A stretch of 64,000 nt of DNA from Bacillus_BE sp042263505. GTDB lineage: Bacteria > Bacillota > Bacilli > Bacillales > Cytobacillaceae. Positions 8,014-17,021 of the stretch are shown here, piece by piece (position 1 is the stretch's first letter; the number at the start of each line of letters is the position of its first letter). The translations under genes and the position numbers were made by a program. The notes below the pieces were generated by a model. It saw nothing but the letters and a program-made list of their open reading frames with translations. It was not told the DNA's origin and did no database searches. Location of the stretch: the NCBI RefSeq assembly GCF_042263505.1, contig NZ_JBHKFI010000017.1, positions 46,290 to 110,289 on the forward strand. Direction: 5' to 3'.

Positions 8014-9072
8014 TTGAGGTTGGGAAATCGAGTTGTTTATGCAGATATTTTACGAATACTTGCAACGTTTGCCGTCATGATCATTCATGTGAGTGCAACG
8101 AATTATGCTGATTTAGACCCAAATACATACGAGTGGAATATACTGAACATTTATGATTCTTTGGCCAGATGGTGTGTGCCAATGTTTGCGATGTTGAGTG
8201 GAATGTTCTTTTTAAATCCGAAGAAACCATTAAATTTGAAAAAGCTATTTACGAAAAATATTTATCGCGTTGCTTTAGCATTAGTTGTTTGGGCATTTGT
8301 TTACCAGGTCTACAAAGGCATATTAAAACATGCGATTGATGGGGATTTCTTTAAAGATACCATCAAAGTGATTTTACAAGGAAATACCCATTATCATTTG
8401 TGGTTTTTATATATGATTTTAGGATTATATCTCATTAGTCCGATTTTGCGAATCTTTATGCAGAGCGCAAAGAGAAGGGATATTGAGTATTTTTTAATGA
8501 TAAGTTTTATTTTTACAAGCTTACTACCAACAATTGATCATTTTTATCCATTTCACATTTTTACACCGTTCTTTATTCAATTTGAGGTGAATTTAGTTTT
8601 AGGATATACCATTTATTTTATTTTAGGATATTATTTAGCTACTTATGATTTAAGTAAATGGACTAAGATTGGATTATATATTCTGGGTGCCCTTTCCCTA
8701 ATATTCACCATTTATGGAACACGTATGCTTTCTTTAGATAAAGGGGCTCCAGATACCTTTTTATATTATTATTTACGAGTGAACGTCTTCTTTGTACCAG
8801 TAGCACTATTTGTTTTTGCTAAAGACTTTTTTAGGAATACACAATTTAGTGAAACAAGTTTAAAGGTCATTTCTATCCTATCGACCTATAGCTTTGGAAT
8901 GTACCTAGTTCATGACATGTTCCGCACCATTTTAATGCGTTTCGGGATTGATAATTTGATGTTCAATCAGATCTTATCCGTTCCCATGATTGCCATCATC
9001 ATATTTATTTTGAGTTTTCTTGCCACAGCAATCGTGCGGAAGATCCCTTATTTTGGGAAAAGAATCACATGA
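8014..9072 (+). CDS. Acyltransferase family 3 membrane protein
   Basis: A 352-residue polytopic protein of the acyltransferase 3 family (OatA/WecH type), which moves acetyl or other acyl groups to surface sugars. The opening YADILRILATFAVMIIHVSA carries the family RxxA..VxxxH pattern with the catalytic histidine. About ten membrane helices follow, with WFLYMILGLYLISPIL and FGMYLVHDMF typical of the family. The start is TTG at 8014 behind CAGGAGAAG. An alternative TTG lies six bases later. No carbohydrate operon surrounds it, so the acceptor is unknown. A hairpin terminator follows. Confidence 0.85.
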   Translation: MRLGNRVVYADILRILATFAVMIIHVSATNYADLDPNTYEWNILNIYDSLARWCVPMFAMLSGMFFLNPKKPLNLKKLFTKNIYRVALALVVWAFVYQVYKGILKHAIDGDFFKDTIKVILQGNTHYHLWFLYMILGLYLISPILRIFMQSAKRRDIEYFLMISFIFTSLLPTIDHFYPFHIFTPFFIQFEVNLVLGYTIYFILGYYLATYDLSKWTKIGLYILGALSLIFTIYGTRMLSLDKGAPDTFLYYYLRVNVFFVPVALFVFAKDFFRNTQFSETSLKVISILSTYSFGMYLVHDMFRTILMRFGIDNLMFNQILSVPMIAIIIFILSFLATAIVRKIPYFGKRIT

Positions 9073-9090
9073 GTTTTGTCGAATTAAAAG

Positions 9091-9133
9091 AAGCATTTGA
9101 TCTTCCTTAGCGGAGGATGAGATGTTTTTTTTA
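9091..9133 (+). terminator. Terminator of the acyltransferase gene
   Basis: AGCATTTGATCTTCC and GGAGGATGAGATG form an imperfect stem around TTAGC, followed by eight T residues. Confidence 0.75.
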
Positions 9134-9278
9134 TGAAAAAAGAAGGTAAATCGATTTTCAACATCCGAAATCGAGGAAATGTCTTTTCTAAAAAATATCT
9201 CAATTTTCATATTACAATGATTTTCTCATACAACATTCCTTCTCCATATTGTAAAATGAGAGAAGGAGGAGATGTTTA

Positions 9279-10613
9279 ATGAACCTAAGAACGGGTCTAT
9301 GGCAACAGCAAACCTTAAAGATGACAATGACACAAGAGTTAAGCCAAGCAATCGCTCTGCTCCAATACTCCTCTTTAGAATTGGCTTCATTTCTGGAAAG
9401 TAAGGCTCTAGAAAATCCCCTAATCAAATTAGAAACAGACAATATCAAATCCTTTAATCCCCAATTTGACTATGTAAAATCAAAACGAAGCGGAAGTGAG
9501 AAGGACCAGAAGGCTTGGATTGAGCAGATTGGTGAACATGTGATGTCGCTGCAGGATTTTTTGCTGTCACAAATTAACTATACCAGCTTAGAATCTCATG
9601 AAATAGAAGTAATCAAGATATTGATAAAACACATAGATGAAAACGGTTACTTAAGCGAAGACCTTGAGGAAATTAGAAAAAAATATCCGTTCTCACCAGA
9701 AGAATTGGAGGTTGGGTTACTTAGTATTCAAGAAGAAGTAGAGCCTGCAGGGATTGGTGCACGTGATTTGAAGGAATGTTTATATTTGCAGCTTCTTCGA
9801 CTTGAAAAACCAAATGAATTGGCAGAGACCCTGGTACGAGAACACTTTGAACTTTTCGCAGAGAAAAGGTGGAAAAAAATATCGAAGCTGACAGGATTTG
9901 ATTTAAAAGACATTCAATCGGCTTTTGATTTGGTTTTGACGCTTAATCCAAAACCTGCTGCTATTTTTGTCTCAGAAAAATCGGCCTATATCATTCCTGA
10001 AGTTGTGATCATTCCGAATGGAGACGAATTTTCCATTAGCATTTATGATGAATTAATTCCCAGAGTAAGCTTTAATGAATCCTATTATAAAAAATTTACA
10101 GCGAAACAGGATTCCGAGGTGAATCGATTTTTAAAAGAAAAGCAGCAGGATTATCAATGGATTGTACGAAGCTTGGAACAGCGGAAAGAAACGCTGAAGA
10201 ATGTTTCGATGAAAATCGTTCAGAAGCAGCCTGATTTTTTTAAAAAAGGTCCATCGTTTCTAAAGCCGATGACCATGCGAGAAGTCTCAGAGGAATTAGA
10301 GATTCATGAATCGACGGTAAGTCGTGCCGTGAGGGATAAATACATTCAAACCCCGTTTGGAACCTTTGAATTACGTTCTTTTTTTACCAGTACGATACAA
10401 ACGGTGACAAATGATACGGCATCTTCCAAGCAAGTTAAGGATATAATTAAGGCTCTTATTGAGAAGGAAAATAAACAGAAGCCATTATCTGATCAAGACC
10501 TAGTATATTTAATTAAGGAGCAGGACGGCTTGGTTATTTCGCGAAGAACAGTTGCTAAATATCGGGATCAAATGTCTATTCCATCCTCAGCGAAACGAAA
10601 AAGATATGAATAA
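9279..10613 (+). CDS. rpoN: RNA polymerase sigma-54 factor (SigL)
   Basis: A 444-residue sigma-54. Region I at the N-terminus is Gln/Leu rich (LWQQQTLKMTMTQELSQAI), the core-binding region follows, and the C-terminus has the helix-turn-helix REVSEELEIHESTVSRAVRD and a clear RpoN box (ISRRTVAKYRDQM). It directs polymerase to -24/-12 promoters with enhancer-binding activators. The ribosome site GAAGGAGGAG is good. In Bacillus sigL lies just upstream of cggR, as here. No bacterial enhancer-binding protein gene is visible in the window. Confidence 0.96.
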   Translation: MNLRTGLWQQQTLKMTMTQELSQAIALLQYSSLELASFLESKALENPLIKLETDNIKSFNPQFDYVKSKRSGSEKDQKAWIEQIGEHVMSLQDFLLSQINYTSLESHEIEVIKILIKHIDENGYLSEDLEEIRKKYPFSPEELEVGLLSIQEEVEPAGIGARDLKECLYLQLLRLEKPNELAETLVREHFELFAEKRWKKISKLTGFDLKDIQSAFDLVLTLNPKPAAIFVSEKSAYIIPEVVIIPNGDEFSISIYDELIPRVSFNESYYKKFTAKQDSEVNRFLKEKQQDYQWIVRSLEQRKETLKNVSMKIVQKQPDFFKKGPSFLKPMTMREVSEELEIHESTVSRAVRDKYIQTPFGTFELRSFFTSTIQTVTNDTASSKQVKDIIKALIEKENKQKPLSDQDLVYLIKEQDGLVISRRTVAKYRDQMSIPSSAKRKRYE

Positions 10614-10628
10614 GAAGGAGAAGCAGCA

Positions 10629-10874
10629 GTGAAATCAACAATTGTTACCCTATATACAAGAAGTGGCTGTCACCTTTGTGATCATGCCAAAGAAATCATC
10701 AAGGAATTAAAGCGAGAGTTTGATTTTTTTTATGAGGAAATTGATATAAACGAAAGCGATGAGCTTACAGAGCAATATGGATTAATGATTCCAGTGGTGA
10801 AAATTAATGGAGTCGAGGTACAGTACGGTCATGTTGACAAAATGTTCATATATGAAACGCTTTCAGGAAATTAA
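10629..10874 (+). CDS. Glutaredoxin-like small thiol protein
   Basis: An 81-residue thioredoxin-fold protein with the redox motif CHLC near the N-terminus (YTRSGCHLCDHAKEII) and the cis-proline loop IPVVKINGVEV. It belongs to the glutaredoxin/DUF836 group often found between sigL and cggR in Bacillaceae. The start is GTG behind AGAAGGAGAAGC, 15 bases after rpoN, so it is probably cotranscribed with it. The partner and substrate are unknown. Confidence 0.85.
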   Translation: MKSTIVTLYTRSGCHLCDHAKEIIKELKREFDFFYEEIDINESDELTEQYGLMIPVVKINGVEVQYGHVDKMFIYETLSGN

Positions 10875-10887
10875 CAAGCTTTTTAAG

Positions 10888-10916
10888 TTGAATAAAAGAG
10901 TGCCCCCTGTTAAAAT
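10888..10916 (+). promoter_or_regulatory. cggR-glycolytic operon promoter
   Basis: TTGAAT (10888-10893), a 17-base spacer and TAAAAT (10911-10916). It lies inside the left half of the upstream terminator hairpin, so transcription starting near 10923 would omit most of the stem. It stands just before the CggR operator, as in B. subtilis. Confidence 0.65.
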
Positions 10917-10944
10917 AAGATTCGTAGCAGGGGAGTTTTTTTTT
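10897..10944 (+). terminator. Terminator after the rpoN-glutaredoxin unit
   Basis: CCCCTG (10904-10909) pairs with CAGGGG (10928-10933), followed by nine or more T residues. Confidence 0.75.
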
Positions 10945-10952
10945 AGAGTGAG

Positions 10953-10988
10953 TGGGACATAATATGTCTATACGGGACATTGATTGTC
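10953..10988 (+). promoter_or_regulatory. CggR operator (two direct half sites)
   Basis: The sequence reads TGGGAC-N6-TGTC, then N4, then CGGGAC-N6-TGTC. This is the tandem CggR operator form CGGGAC-N6-TGTC-N4-CGGGAC-N6-TGTC with one mismatch. CggR tetramers bound here block elongation and are released by fructose-1,6-bisphosphate. Confidence 0.92.
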
Positions 10989-11010
10989 CATCAGGGAAGA
11001 GGAGGATATC

Positions 11011-12054
11011 ATGATGTCATCTATGATTGATATTCAGAAAAAATTATTACCTGATCTGCTTACCGTTATGCAAAAACGCTATCACACCCTCCAATACATA
11101 CATTTGATGCAGCCAGTGGGGAGAAGAAACCTATCAATAAGCCTAGGGATTACTGAAAGAGTTCTAAGAAGCGAGGTCAACTTTCTCAAAGATCAGAACC
11201 TCCTCTCAGTAACAAATGTTGGTATGAGTTTAACACCCGAAGGAAATAATTTACTTGATAGCCTCGAGAGCGTTATGAGAGAACTAACCGGAATAACCGA
11301 TCTGGAGAAGAAATTGCAGAATAAATTAGGCATCAAACAGGTCGTAGTGGTCACAGGCGATAGTGATGAATCTCCTTGGGTAAAGAAAGAACTCGGAAGA
11401 GCGTGTGCTTTAAGCATGAAAGTTTTACTTGAAGGGCATAATATCATCGCTGTTACTGGAGGGTCAACGATGGCTTCGGTAGCAGATATGCTAACTCCTG
11501 ATTTAGAGGATAAAGACATGCTGTTCGTACCAGCAAGAGGTGGAATTGGCGAAGACGTCCAGAATGAAGCGAACACGATTTGTGCAAAAATGGCGGAAAA
11601 CACCAATTCAAAACACCGCGTTTTGTATGTCCCTGATCAAGTTAGCCAGGAAACGTACCAATCAATCATGAGAGAACCAAACATCAAAGAGGTATTAGGC
11701 TTGATTAAATCGGCGAGCATGGTTTTGCATGGTATTGGAGAAGCTAAGACAATGGCTGAACGTCGTAAAACAGATGCGAAAATTGTGGGAGAAATCATGA
11801 AAGCAGGAGCAGTTGGAGAATCATTTGGATATTACTTCAATCAAGAAGGAAAAATAATTCATAAGGTTCAAACCATTGGGCTGCAACTGAATGATTTAGA
11901 ACATGTCCGCCACATTATCACTGTGGCAGGTGGAGCATCTAAGGGTAAAGCGATTTGCTCATACATGAAACAGGCCCCAGCAAAAAACAAAACGGTCCTC
12001 ATCACAGATGAAGGTGCCGCAAAACAGTTATTACAAGGGGATGCCCCCTTATAA
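11011..12054 (+). CDS. cggR: Central glycolytic genes regulator CggR
   Basis: A 347-residue SorC-family repressor. An N-terminal helix-turn-helix (RRNLSISLGITERVLRSEVNFLK) is joined to a sugar-phosphate isomerase-like effector domain (VTGGSTMASVADML; FVPARGGIGEDVQNEAN). It represses its own operon and is induced by fructose-1,6-bisphosphate. The AGAGGAGG ribosome site is spaced for the ATG at 11011; an in-frame TTG at 10984 lies inside the operator and is rejected. It is followed by gapA after 49 bases, with pgk, tpiA, gpmI and eno in order. Confidence 0.95.
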   Translation: MMSSMIDIQKKLLPDLLTVMQKRYHTLQYIHLMQPVGRRNLSISLGITERVLRSEVNFLKDQNLLSVTNVGMSLTPEGNNLLDSLESVMRELTGITDLEKKLQNKLGIKQVVVVTGDSDESPWVKKELGRACALSMKVLLEGHNIIAVTGGSTMASVADMLTPDLEDKDMLFVPARGGIGEDVQNEANTICAKMAENTNSKHRVLYVPDQVSQETYQSIMREPNIKEVLGLIKSASMVLHGIGEAKTMAERRKTDAKIVGEIMKAGAVGESFGYYFNQEGKIIHKVQTIGLQLNDLEHVRHIITVAGGASKGKAICSYMKQAPAKNKTVLITDEGAAKQLLQGDAPL

Positions 12055-12103
12055 TATTTTTTAAAAGAGAGAAAAGTTTTCAGAAGACTAGGAGGAAAAA
12101 ATC

Positions 12104-13111
12104 ATGGCAGTTAAAGTTGGTATTAACGGATTTGGAAGAATTGGACGTATTGTATTTCGTGCAGCATTAAATAACCCTAATGTAGAGGTTGTAGCTGTAA
12201 ACGACTTAACAGACGCTAAAATGTTAGCCCACCTTTTAAAATATGATTCAGTACACGGAACTTTAGATGCTGAAGTATCAGTAAATGGAAACAACCTTGT
12301 TGTAAATGGTCGTGAAATCATCGTTAAAGCAGAACGCGAACCAGCAAATCTTGGATGGGGCGAGCTTGGTGTTGAAGTGGTTGTTGAATCAACTGGACGT
12401 TTCACAAAACGCGCAGATGCAGCTAAACACTTAGAAGCAGGTGCTAAGAAAGTAGTTATCTCAGCTCCAGCAACTGATGAAGATATTACAATTGTTATGG
12501 GTGTTAACGAAGATAAATACGATGCAGCTAGCCATCATATTATTTCCAACGCATCTTGTACAACAAACTGCTTAGCTCCTTTTGCAAAAGTTTTACATGA
12601 AAAATTTGAAATCAAACGCGGTATGATGACAACTATTCACTCATACACAAATGACCAACAAATTCTTGACTTACCACATAAAGATTTCCGTCGTGCACGT
12701 GCAGCTGCAGAATCTATGATTCCTACAACAACTGGTGCAGCTAAAGCCGTTGCTCTAGTATTGCCTGAACTTAAAGGTAAATTAAACGGTATGGCAATGC
12801 GTGTTCCAACTCCAAACGTTTCTGTAGTAGACCTTGTTGCTGAACTTGGTAAAGAAGTAACTGCAGAAGAAATCAATGCAGCATTAAAAGAAGCAGCTGA
12901 AAATGAATTAAAAGGAATCCTTGTATACAGTGAACTTCCACTTGTATCTCGTGATTACAATGGTTCTACTCAATCTTCTACAATCGATGCATTATCTACA
13001 ATGGTAATGGAAGGTAACATGGTTAAAGTACTTTCATGGTACGATAACGAAACTGGTTACTCTAACCGTGTAGTAGACTTAGTTGATTACATTGCTCAAA
13101 AAGGACTTTAA
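12104..13111 (+). CDS. gapA: Glyceraldehyde-3-phosphate dehydrogenase GapA
   Basis: A 335-residue NAD-dependent glycolytic GAPDH. The N-terminal INGFGRIGR binds NAD. The catalytic cysteine is C152 in SNASCTTNCLAP, with the conserved histidine in the following HSYTNDQ block. It converts glyceraldehyde-3-phosphate to 1,3-bisphosphoglycerate in the cytoplasm. TAGGAGG gives strong translation, and codon use is strongly biased (GGT, CGT, GAA), as for very highly expressed genes. Its position after cggR and before pgk fits the glycolytic GapA rather than the gluconeogenic GapB. Confidence 0.98.
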   Translation: MAVKVGINGFGRIGRIVFRAALNNPNVEVVAVNDLTDAKMLAHLLKYDSVHGTLDAEVSVNGNNLVVNGREIIVKAEREPANLGWGELGVEVVVESTGRFTKRADAAKHLEAGAKKVVISAPATDEDITIVMGVNEDKYDAASHHIISNASCTTNCLAPFAKVLHEKFEIKRGMMTTIHSYTNDQQILDLPHKDFRRARAAAESMIPTTTGAAKAVALVLPELKGKLNGMAMRVPTPNVSVVDLVAELGKEVTAEEINAALKEAAENELKGILVYSELPLVSRDYNGSTQSSTIDALSTMVMEGNMVKVLSWYDNETGYSNRVVDLVDYIAQKGL

Positions 13112-13145
13112 TCTCTAAGTTCTTAAAAAATGATAAAGTTCATAA

Positions 13146-13174
13146 TTCATTTATTTGGATGAAAAGTCTATAAT
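13146..13174 (+). promoter_or_regulatory. Possible internal promoter before pgk
   Basis: TTCATT (13146-13151), a 17-base spacer and a perfect TATAAT (13169-13174) lie between gapA and pgk. It could give CggR-independent expression of pgk-eno, as known from B. subtilis. The -35 match is weak. Confidence 0.45.
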
Positions 13175-13239
13175 AATTAAGGTGAAACTTAAACATTAAG
13201 ATCATTTCTTCCAATAATGATGAGCTTATATTTTTTAAA

Positions 13240-13278
13240 AAAGGGGAGCGGGGAGGATTCCCCACTCCCCTTATCTTT
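13240..13278 (+). terminator. GC-rich hairpin between gapA and pgk
   Basis: GGGGAGCGGGGA pairs with TCCCCACTCCCC, followed by TTATCTTT. The U-tract is weak, so it probably acts as a partial terminator or mRNA 3'-end stabiliser that sets gapA above the later genes. Confidence 0.65.
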
Positions 13279-13340
13279 GCAATTAAAGTGAACAACCTTG
13301 TTTTTTCACATAAAATGGAGTCTTAGGAGGTCTTTTGGCA

Positions 13341-14525
13341 ATGAACAAAAAAAGCGTAAAAGATGTCGATTTAAAGGGCAAAACAGTATTTTGCCGCGTA
13401 GATTTTAACGTTCCTATGCAAGATGGGCAAGTAACGGATGATACACGTATTCGCGCAGCGATTCCAACTATTCAATACCTAATGGAACAAGGAGCAAAGG
13501 TTTTACTTGCTAGCCATTTAGGCCGTCCAAAAGGAAAAATTGTCGAAGAAATGCGCTTAACTCCTGTTGCAAAACGTTTATCTGAGCTTTTAGGTAAAGA
13601 TGTGAAAAAAGCAGATGAAGCATACGGCGAAGCAGTAAAAGCAGAAATCGCTACCATGCAAGAAGGAGACGTACTTTTACTTGAAAACGTACGTTTCTAT
13701 CCTGGAGAAGAAAAGAACGATTCAGAACTTGCTAAAGCATTTGCTGAATTAGCAGATCTTTATGTAAATGATGCATTTGGCGCTGCTCACCGTGCACATG
13801 CTTCAACAGAAGGCATTGCGCATCATCTTCCAGCTGTTTCTGGCTTCTTAATGGAAAAAGAGCTTGATGTATTAGGAAAAGCTTTATCCAATCCTGAAAG
13901 ACCATTCACAGCCATTATTGGTGGGGCGAAAGTTAAAGACAAAATCGGTGTCATCGATAATCTTTTAGAAAAAGTAGACAATCTAATCATTGGCGGAGGA
14001 TTGGCTTACACATTCGTAAAAGCTCAAGGCCATGAAATCGGACAATCTCTTTTAGAAGAAGATAAAATCGATCTTGCAAAATCTTTTATGCAAAAAGCAG
14101 AAGAAAAAGGCGTTAAATTCTATATGCCAGTAGATGCTGTTATCGCAAAAGAATTTGCCAAAGATGCTGAATCAAAAGTTGTCGCTATCGAAGAAATTCC
14201 TTCAGACTGGCAAGCTCTTGATATCGGACCGAAAACAGCTGAGCTTTACCGTGATGTCATCAAGAATTCAAAATTGGTTATCTGGAATGGACCAATGGGC
14301 GTATTTGAATTTGATAAATTTGCTGGTGGAACAAAAGCTGTGGCAGAAGCATTAGCTGAAGCAAGCAATACTTACTCTGTTATTGGTGGAGGAGACTCTG
14401 CTGCTGCGGTAGAAAAATTCAATTTAGCTGATAAAATGAGCCATATTTCAACTGGTGGAGGAGCTTCTCTTGAATTTATGGAAGGAAAAGCACTACCAGG
14501 TGTTGTAGCTTTGAACGATAAGTAA
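13341..14525 (+). CDS. pgk: Phosphoglycerate kinase
   Basis: A 394-residue kinase that transfers phosphate from 1,3-bisphosphoglycerate to ADP. The N-terminal substrate-binding domain has FCRVDFNVPM and SHLGRPKG. The C-terminal nucleotide domain has GGAKVKDKIGV, IWNGPMGVFEF and GGGDSAAA. TTG at 13335 is in frame and close to AGGAGG, but the ATG at 13341 gives the conserved start MNKKSVKDVDLKGK and acceptable spacing. It belongs to the gapA-eno operon. Confidence 0.97.
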   Translation: MNKKSVKDVDLKGKTVFCRVDFNVPMQDGQVTDDTRIRAAIPTIQYLMEQGAKVLLASHLGRPKGKIVEEMRLTPVAKRLSELLGKDVKKADEAYGEAVKAEIATMQEGDVLLLENVRFYPGEEKNDSELAKAFAELADLYVNDAFGAAHRAHASTEGIAHHLPAVSGFLMEKELDVLGKALSNPERPFTAIIGGAKVKDKIGVIDNLLEKVDNLIIGGGLAYTFVKAQGHEIGQSLLEEDKIDLAKSFMQKAEEKGVKFYMPVDAVIAKEFAKDAESKVVAIEEIPSDWQALDIGPKTAELYRDVIKNSKLVIWNGPMGVFEFDKFAGGTKAVAEALAEASNTYSVIGGGDSAAAVEKFNLADKMSHISTGGGASLEFMEGKALPGVVALNDK

Positions 14526-14691
14526 TAAAATTTGAATTGTTGATCAATTTAAATTTCGAAAAAGGTAGATTTTGCGTAATTGGGAAATATCCAATCGCTG
14601 CCGCTCTCATGTAGTATTTTTTACACCAAGATAAAGCAACCTGATAGAGAGAACAAAAATCTGCTTGTGTAATACAGAAAGGATGTGCCCC

Positions 14692-15453
14692 ATGCGTAAA
14701 CCAATTATTGCAGGAAACTGGAAGATGAACAAAACCCTTCCAGAGGCAAAACAATTTCTAGAAGAAGTTATTGGGTCTGTACCAAGCAACGATCAAGTTG
14801 ATTCTGTTGTCTGTGCTCCAGCTTTATTTCTAGAACGTTTAGTGGAAATGTCTAAAGGCACCGACGTCAAAATCGGAGCACAAAACATGCACTTTGAAGA
14901 AAATGGTGCTTTTACAGGCGAAATCAGCCCAAAAGCATTAGAAAACTTAGGGGTTCAATATGTAATTATTGGACACTCAGAACGCCGCGAAATGTTTAAT
15001 GAAACAGATGAATCTGTGAATAAAAAAGCGTTAGCAGCTTTCAGCCACCATTTAATTCCGATTATTTGTTGTGGAGAAACTTTAGAGCAACGTGAAAACG
15101 GCGAAACGATGCAATTAGTTGGCGATCAAGTGAAAAAAGCTCTTGCAGGTCTGTCTGACGACCAATTAAAACAAACGGTTATTGCTTATGAACCAATCTG
15201 GGCAATCGGAACAGGCAAATCTTCTACATCTAAGGATGCAAATGAAGTTTGCTCACATATCCGTAAAGTGGTTGCTGAACAATTTTCACAAGCAGTGGCA
15301 GATCGCATTCGCATTCAATATGGCGGCAGCGTGAAGCCGGAAAATATTAAAGAATATATGGCAGAATCTGATATTGATGGTGCTTTAGTTGGCGGAGCTA
15401 GCTTAGAACCTCAATCCTTCTTGCAACTTTTGGAGGCTGGTAAATATGAGTAA
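14692..15453 (+). CDS. tpiA: Triosephosphate isomerase
   Basis: A 253-residue TIM barrel interconverting dihydroxyacetone phosphate and glyceraldehyde-3-phosphate. The catalytic lysine lies in AGNWKMNKT, the histidine in IIGHSERR, and the glutamate in AYEPIWAIGTG; the phosphate loop YGGSVKP is intact. The ATG at 14692 follows AGAAAGGATG and gives the conserved MRKPIIAGNWKMN start. The 3' end overlaps gpmI by eight bases, indicating coupled translation. Confidence 0.98.
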   Translation: MRKPIIAGNWKMNKTLPEAKQFLEEVIGSVPSNDQVDSVVCAPALFLERLVEMSKGTDVKIGAQNMHFEENGAFTGEISPKALENLGVQYVIIGHSERREMFNETDESVNKKALAAFSHHLIPIICCGETLEQRENGETMQLVGDQVKKALAGLSDDQLKQTVIAYEPIWAIGTGKSSTSKDANEVCSHIRKVVAEQFSQAVADRIRIQYGGSVKPENIKEYMAESDIDGALVGGASLEPQSFLQLLEAGKYE

Positions 15454-16981
15454 GGCACCTGTTGCATTAATCATTTTAGATGGATTTGGCTGCCGTAGTG
15501 AACATAAAGGAAATGCTGTCTACCATGCGAAAAAGCCAAACTTTGATCGCCTATGGGAACAGTACCCACATAATCATCTAGGGGCTAGCGGTGAATCAGT
15601 TGGTCTTCCTGATGGACAAATGGGAAACTCTGAAGTAGGACATTTAAATATCGGTGCGGGACGTATCGTCTATCAAGCCCTAACAAGAGTGGATGTAGCG
15701 ATTCGTGAAGGAGAGTTCCAAAAGAACGAAACCTTATTGAATGCTGTTCAACATGCCAAGAAAAATGGCACAGCTCTTCATTTATTTGGTCTATTATCTG
15801 ATGGCGGTGTTCATAGTCATATTCGCCATTTGTTTGCTCTTCTTCGCTTAGCAGCAGACGAAGGCCTAGAAAAAGTTTATGTACATGGCTTCTTAGACGG
15901 ACGTGATGTAGGTCCACAAACAGCTGGTCAATATATTCAAGAAACATTGGATAAAATGAAAGAGTATGGCGTTGGTGAATTCGCCACCATCTCTGGACGT
16001 TATTATTCCATGGACCGCGATAAACGCTGGGAACGTGTAGAGAAATCTTATCGTGCCATGGTTTACGCAGAAGGCCCTTCTTACAGTGATCCATTACAAT
16101 TAGTAGAGGATTCTTATTCTAACGGAATCTATGACGAATTCGTAATTCCATCTGTGATCACAAAAGAAAACGGCGAACCGGTTGCGACGATTCAAGACAA
16201 CGATGCGGTTATTTTCTATAACTTCCGTCCTGACCGTGCGATCCAAATTTCTAATACTTTTACAAATAAGGATTTCCGCTCATTTGATCGTGGACCAAAG
16301 CATCCAAAAGATTTATACTTTGTCTGCTTAACGCATTTCAGTGAAACGGTTGATGGCTATGTTGCCTTTAAACCAGTTGGTCTAGATAATACATTTGGTG
16401 AAGTATTATCACAAAATGGTTTAAAACAACTTCGTATTGCGGAAACTGAAAAATATCCTCATGTAACCTTCTTCTTTAACGGAGGCCGTGAAGCTGAATT
16501 TCCTGGTGAAGAGAGAATCCTGATTGCTTCTCCTAAAGTGGCTACATATGATCTTCAACCAGAAATGAGTGCTTATGAGGTTACCGATGCATTGCTGAAG
16601 GAAATTGAAGCAGATAAATTTGACGCGATCATTCTGAACTATGCAAACCCTGATATGGTTGGACACTCAGGTATGCTTGAACCAACTGTAAAGGCGATCG
16701 AAACGGTTGATGAATGCTTAGGCAAAGTCATCGATTTAATTACGAAAAAGGGTGGTACAGCGATTATCACTGCTGACCATGGGAATGCTGATGAGGTTAT
16801 TACTTTAGAAGGTAATCCAATGACATCTCATACAACAAACCCAGTACCAGTGATTATCACGAAGGAAGGCGTCACTGTACGCGATGGAGGAATCCTAGCG
16901 GACATAGCTCCAACCTTGCTTGGCCTTCTTAATATTGAAAAGCCAGCAGAAATGACTGGAACATCATTGATTCAAAAATAA
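15446..16981 (+). CDS. gpmI: 2,3-bisphosphoglycerate-independent phosphoglycerate mutase
   Basis: A 511-residue Mn-dependent mutase of the alkaline phosphatase superfamily. The catalytic serine lies in GQMGNSEVGH, with the substrate site at FLDGRDVGP, and the metal ligands in ADHGNADEV and HTTNPVPV near the C-terminus. It converts 3- to 2-phosphoglycerate and in Bacillus is also the Mn- and pH-sensitive switch of spore germination metabolism. The start overlaps the end of tpiA; eno follows after 40 bases. Confidence 0.98.
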   Translation: MSKAPVALIILDGFGCRSEHKGNAVYHAKKPNFDRLWEQYPHNHLGASGESVGLPDGQMGNSEVGHLNIGAGRIVYQALTRVDVAIREGEFQKNETLLNAVQHAKKNGTALHLFGLLSDGGVHSHIRHLFALLRLAADEGLEKVYVHGFLDGRDVGPQTAGQYIQETLDKMKEYGVGEFATISGRYYSMDRDKRWERVEKSYRAMVYAEGPSYSDPLQLVEDSYSNGIYDEFVIPSVITKENGEPVATIQDNDAVIFYNFRPDRAIQISNTFTNKDFRSFDRGPKHPKDLYFVCLTHFSETVDGYVAFKPVGLDNTFGEVLSQNGLKQLRIAETEKYPHVTFFFNGGREAEFPGEERILIASPKVATYDLQPEMSAYEVTDALLKEIEADKFDAIILNYANPDMVGHSGMLEPTVKAIETVDECLGKVIDLITKKGGTAIITADHGNADEVITLEGNPMTSHTTNPVPVIITKEGVTVRDGGILADIAPTLLGLLNIEKPAEMTGTSLIQK

Positions 16982-17021
16982 TTTTAAAAAATAAATTTGA
17001 CCATTAAAGGAGAGAAATATA

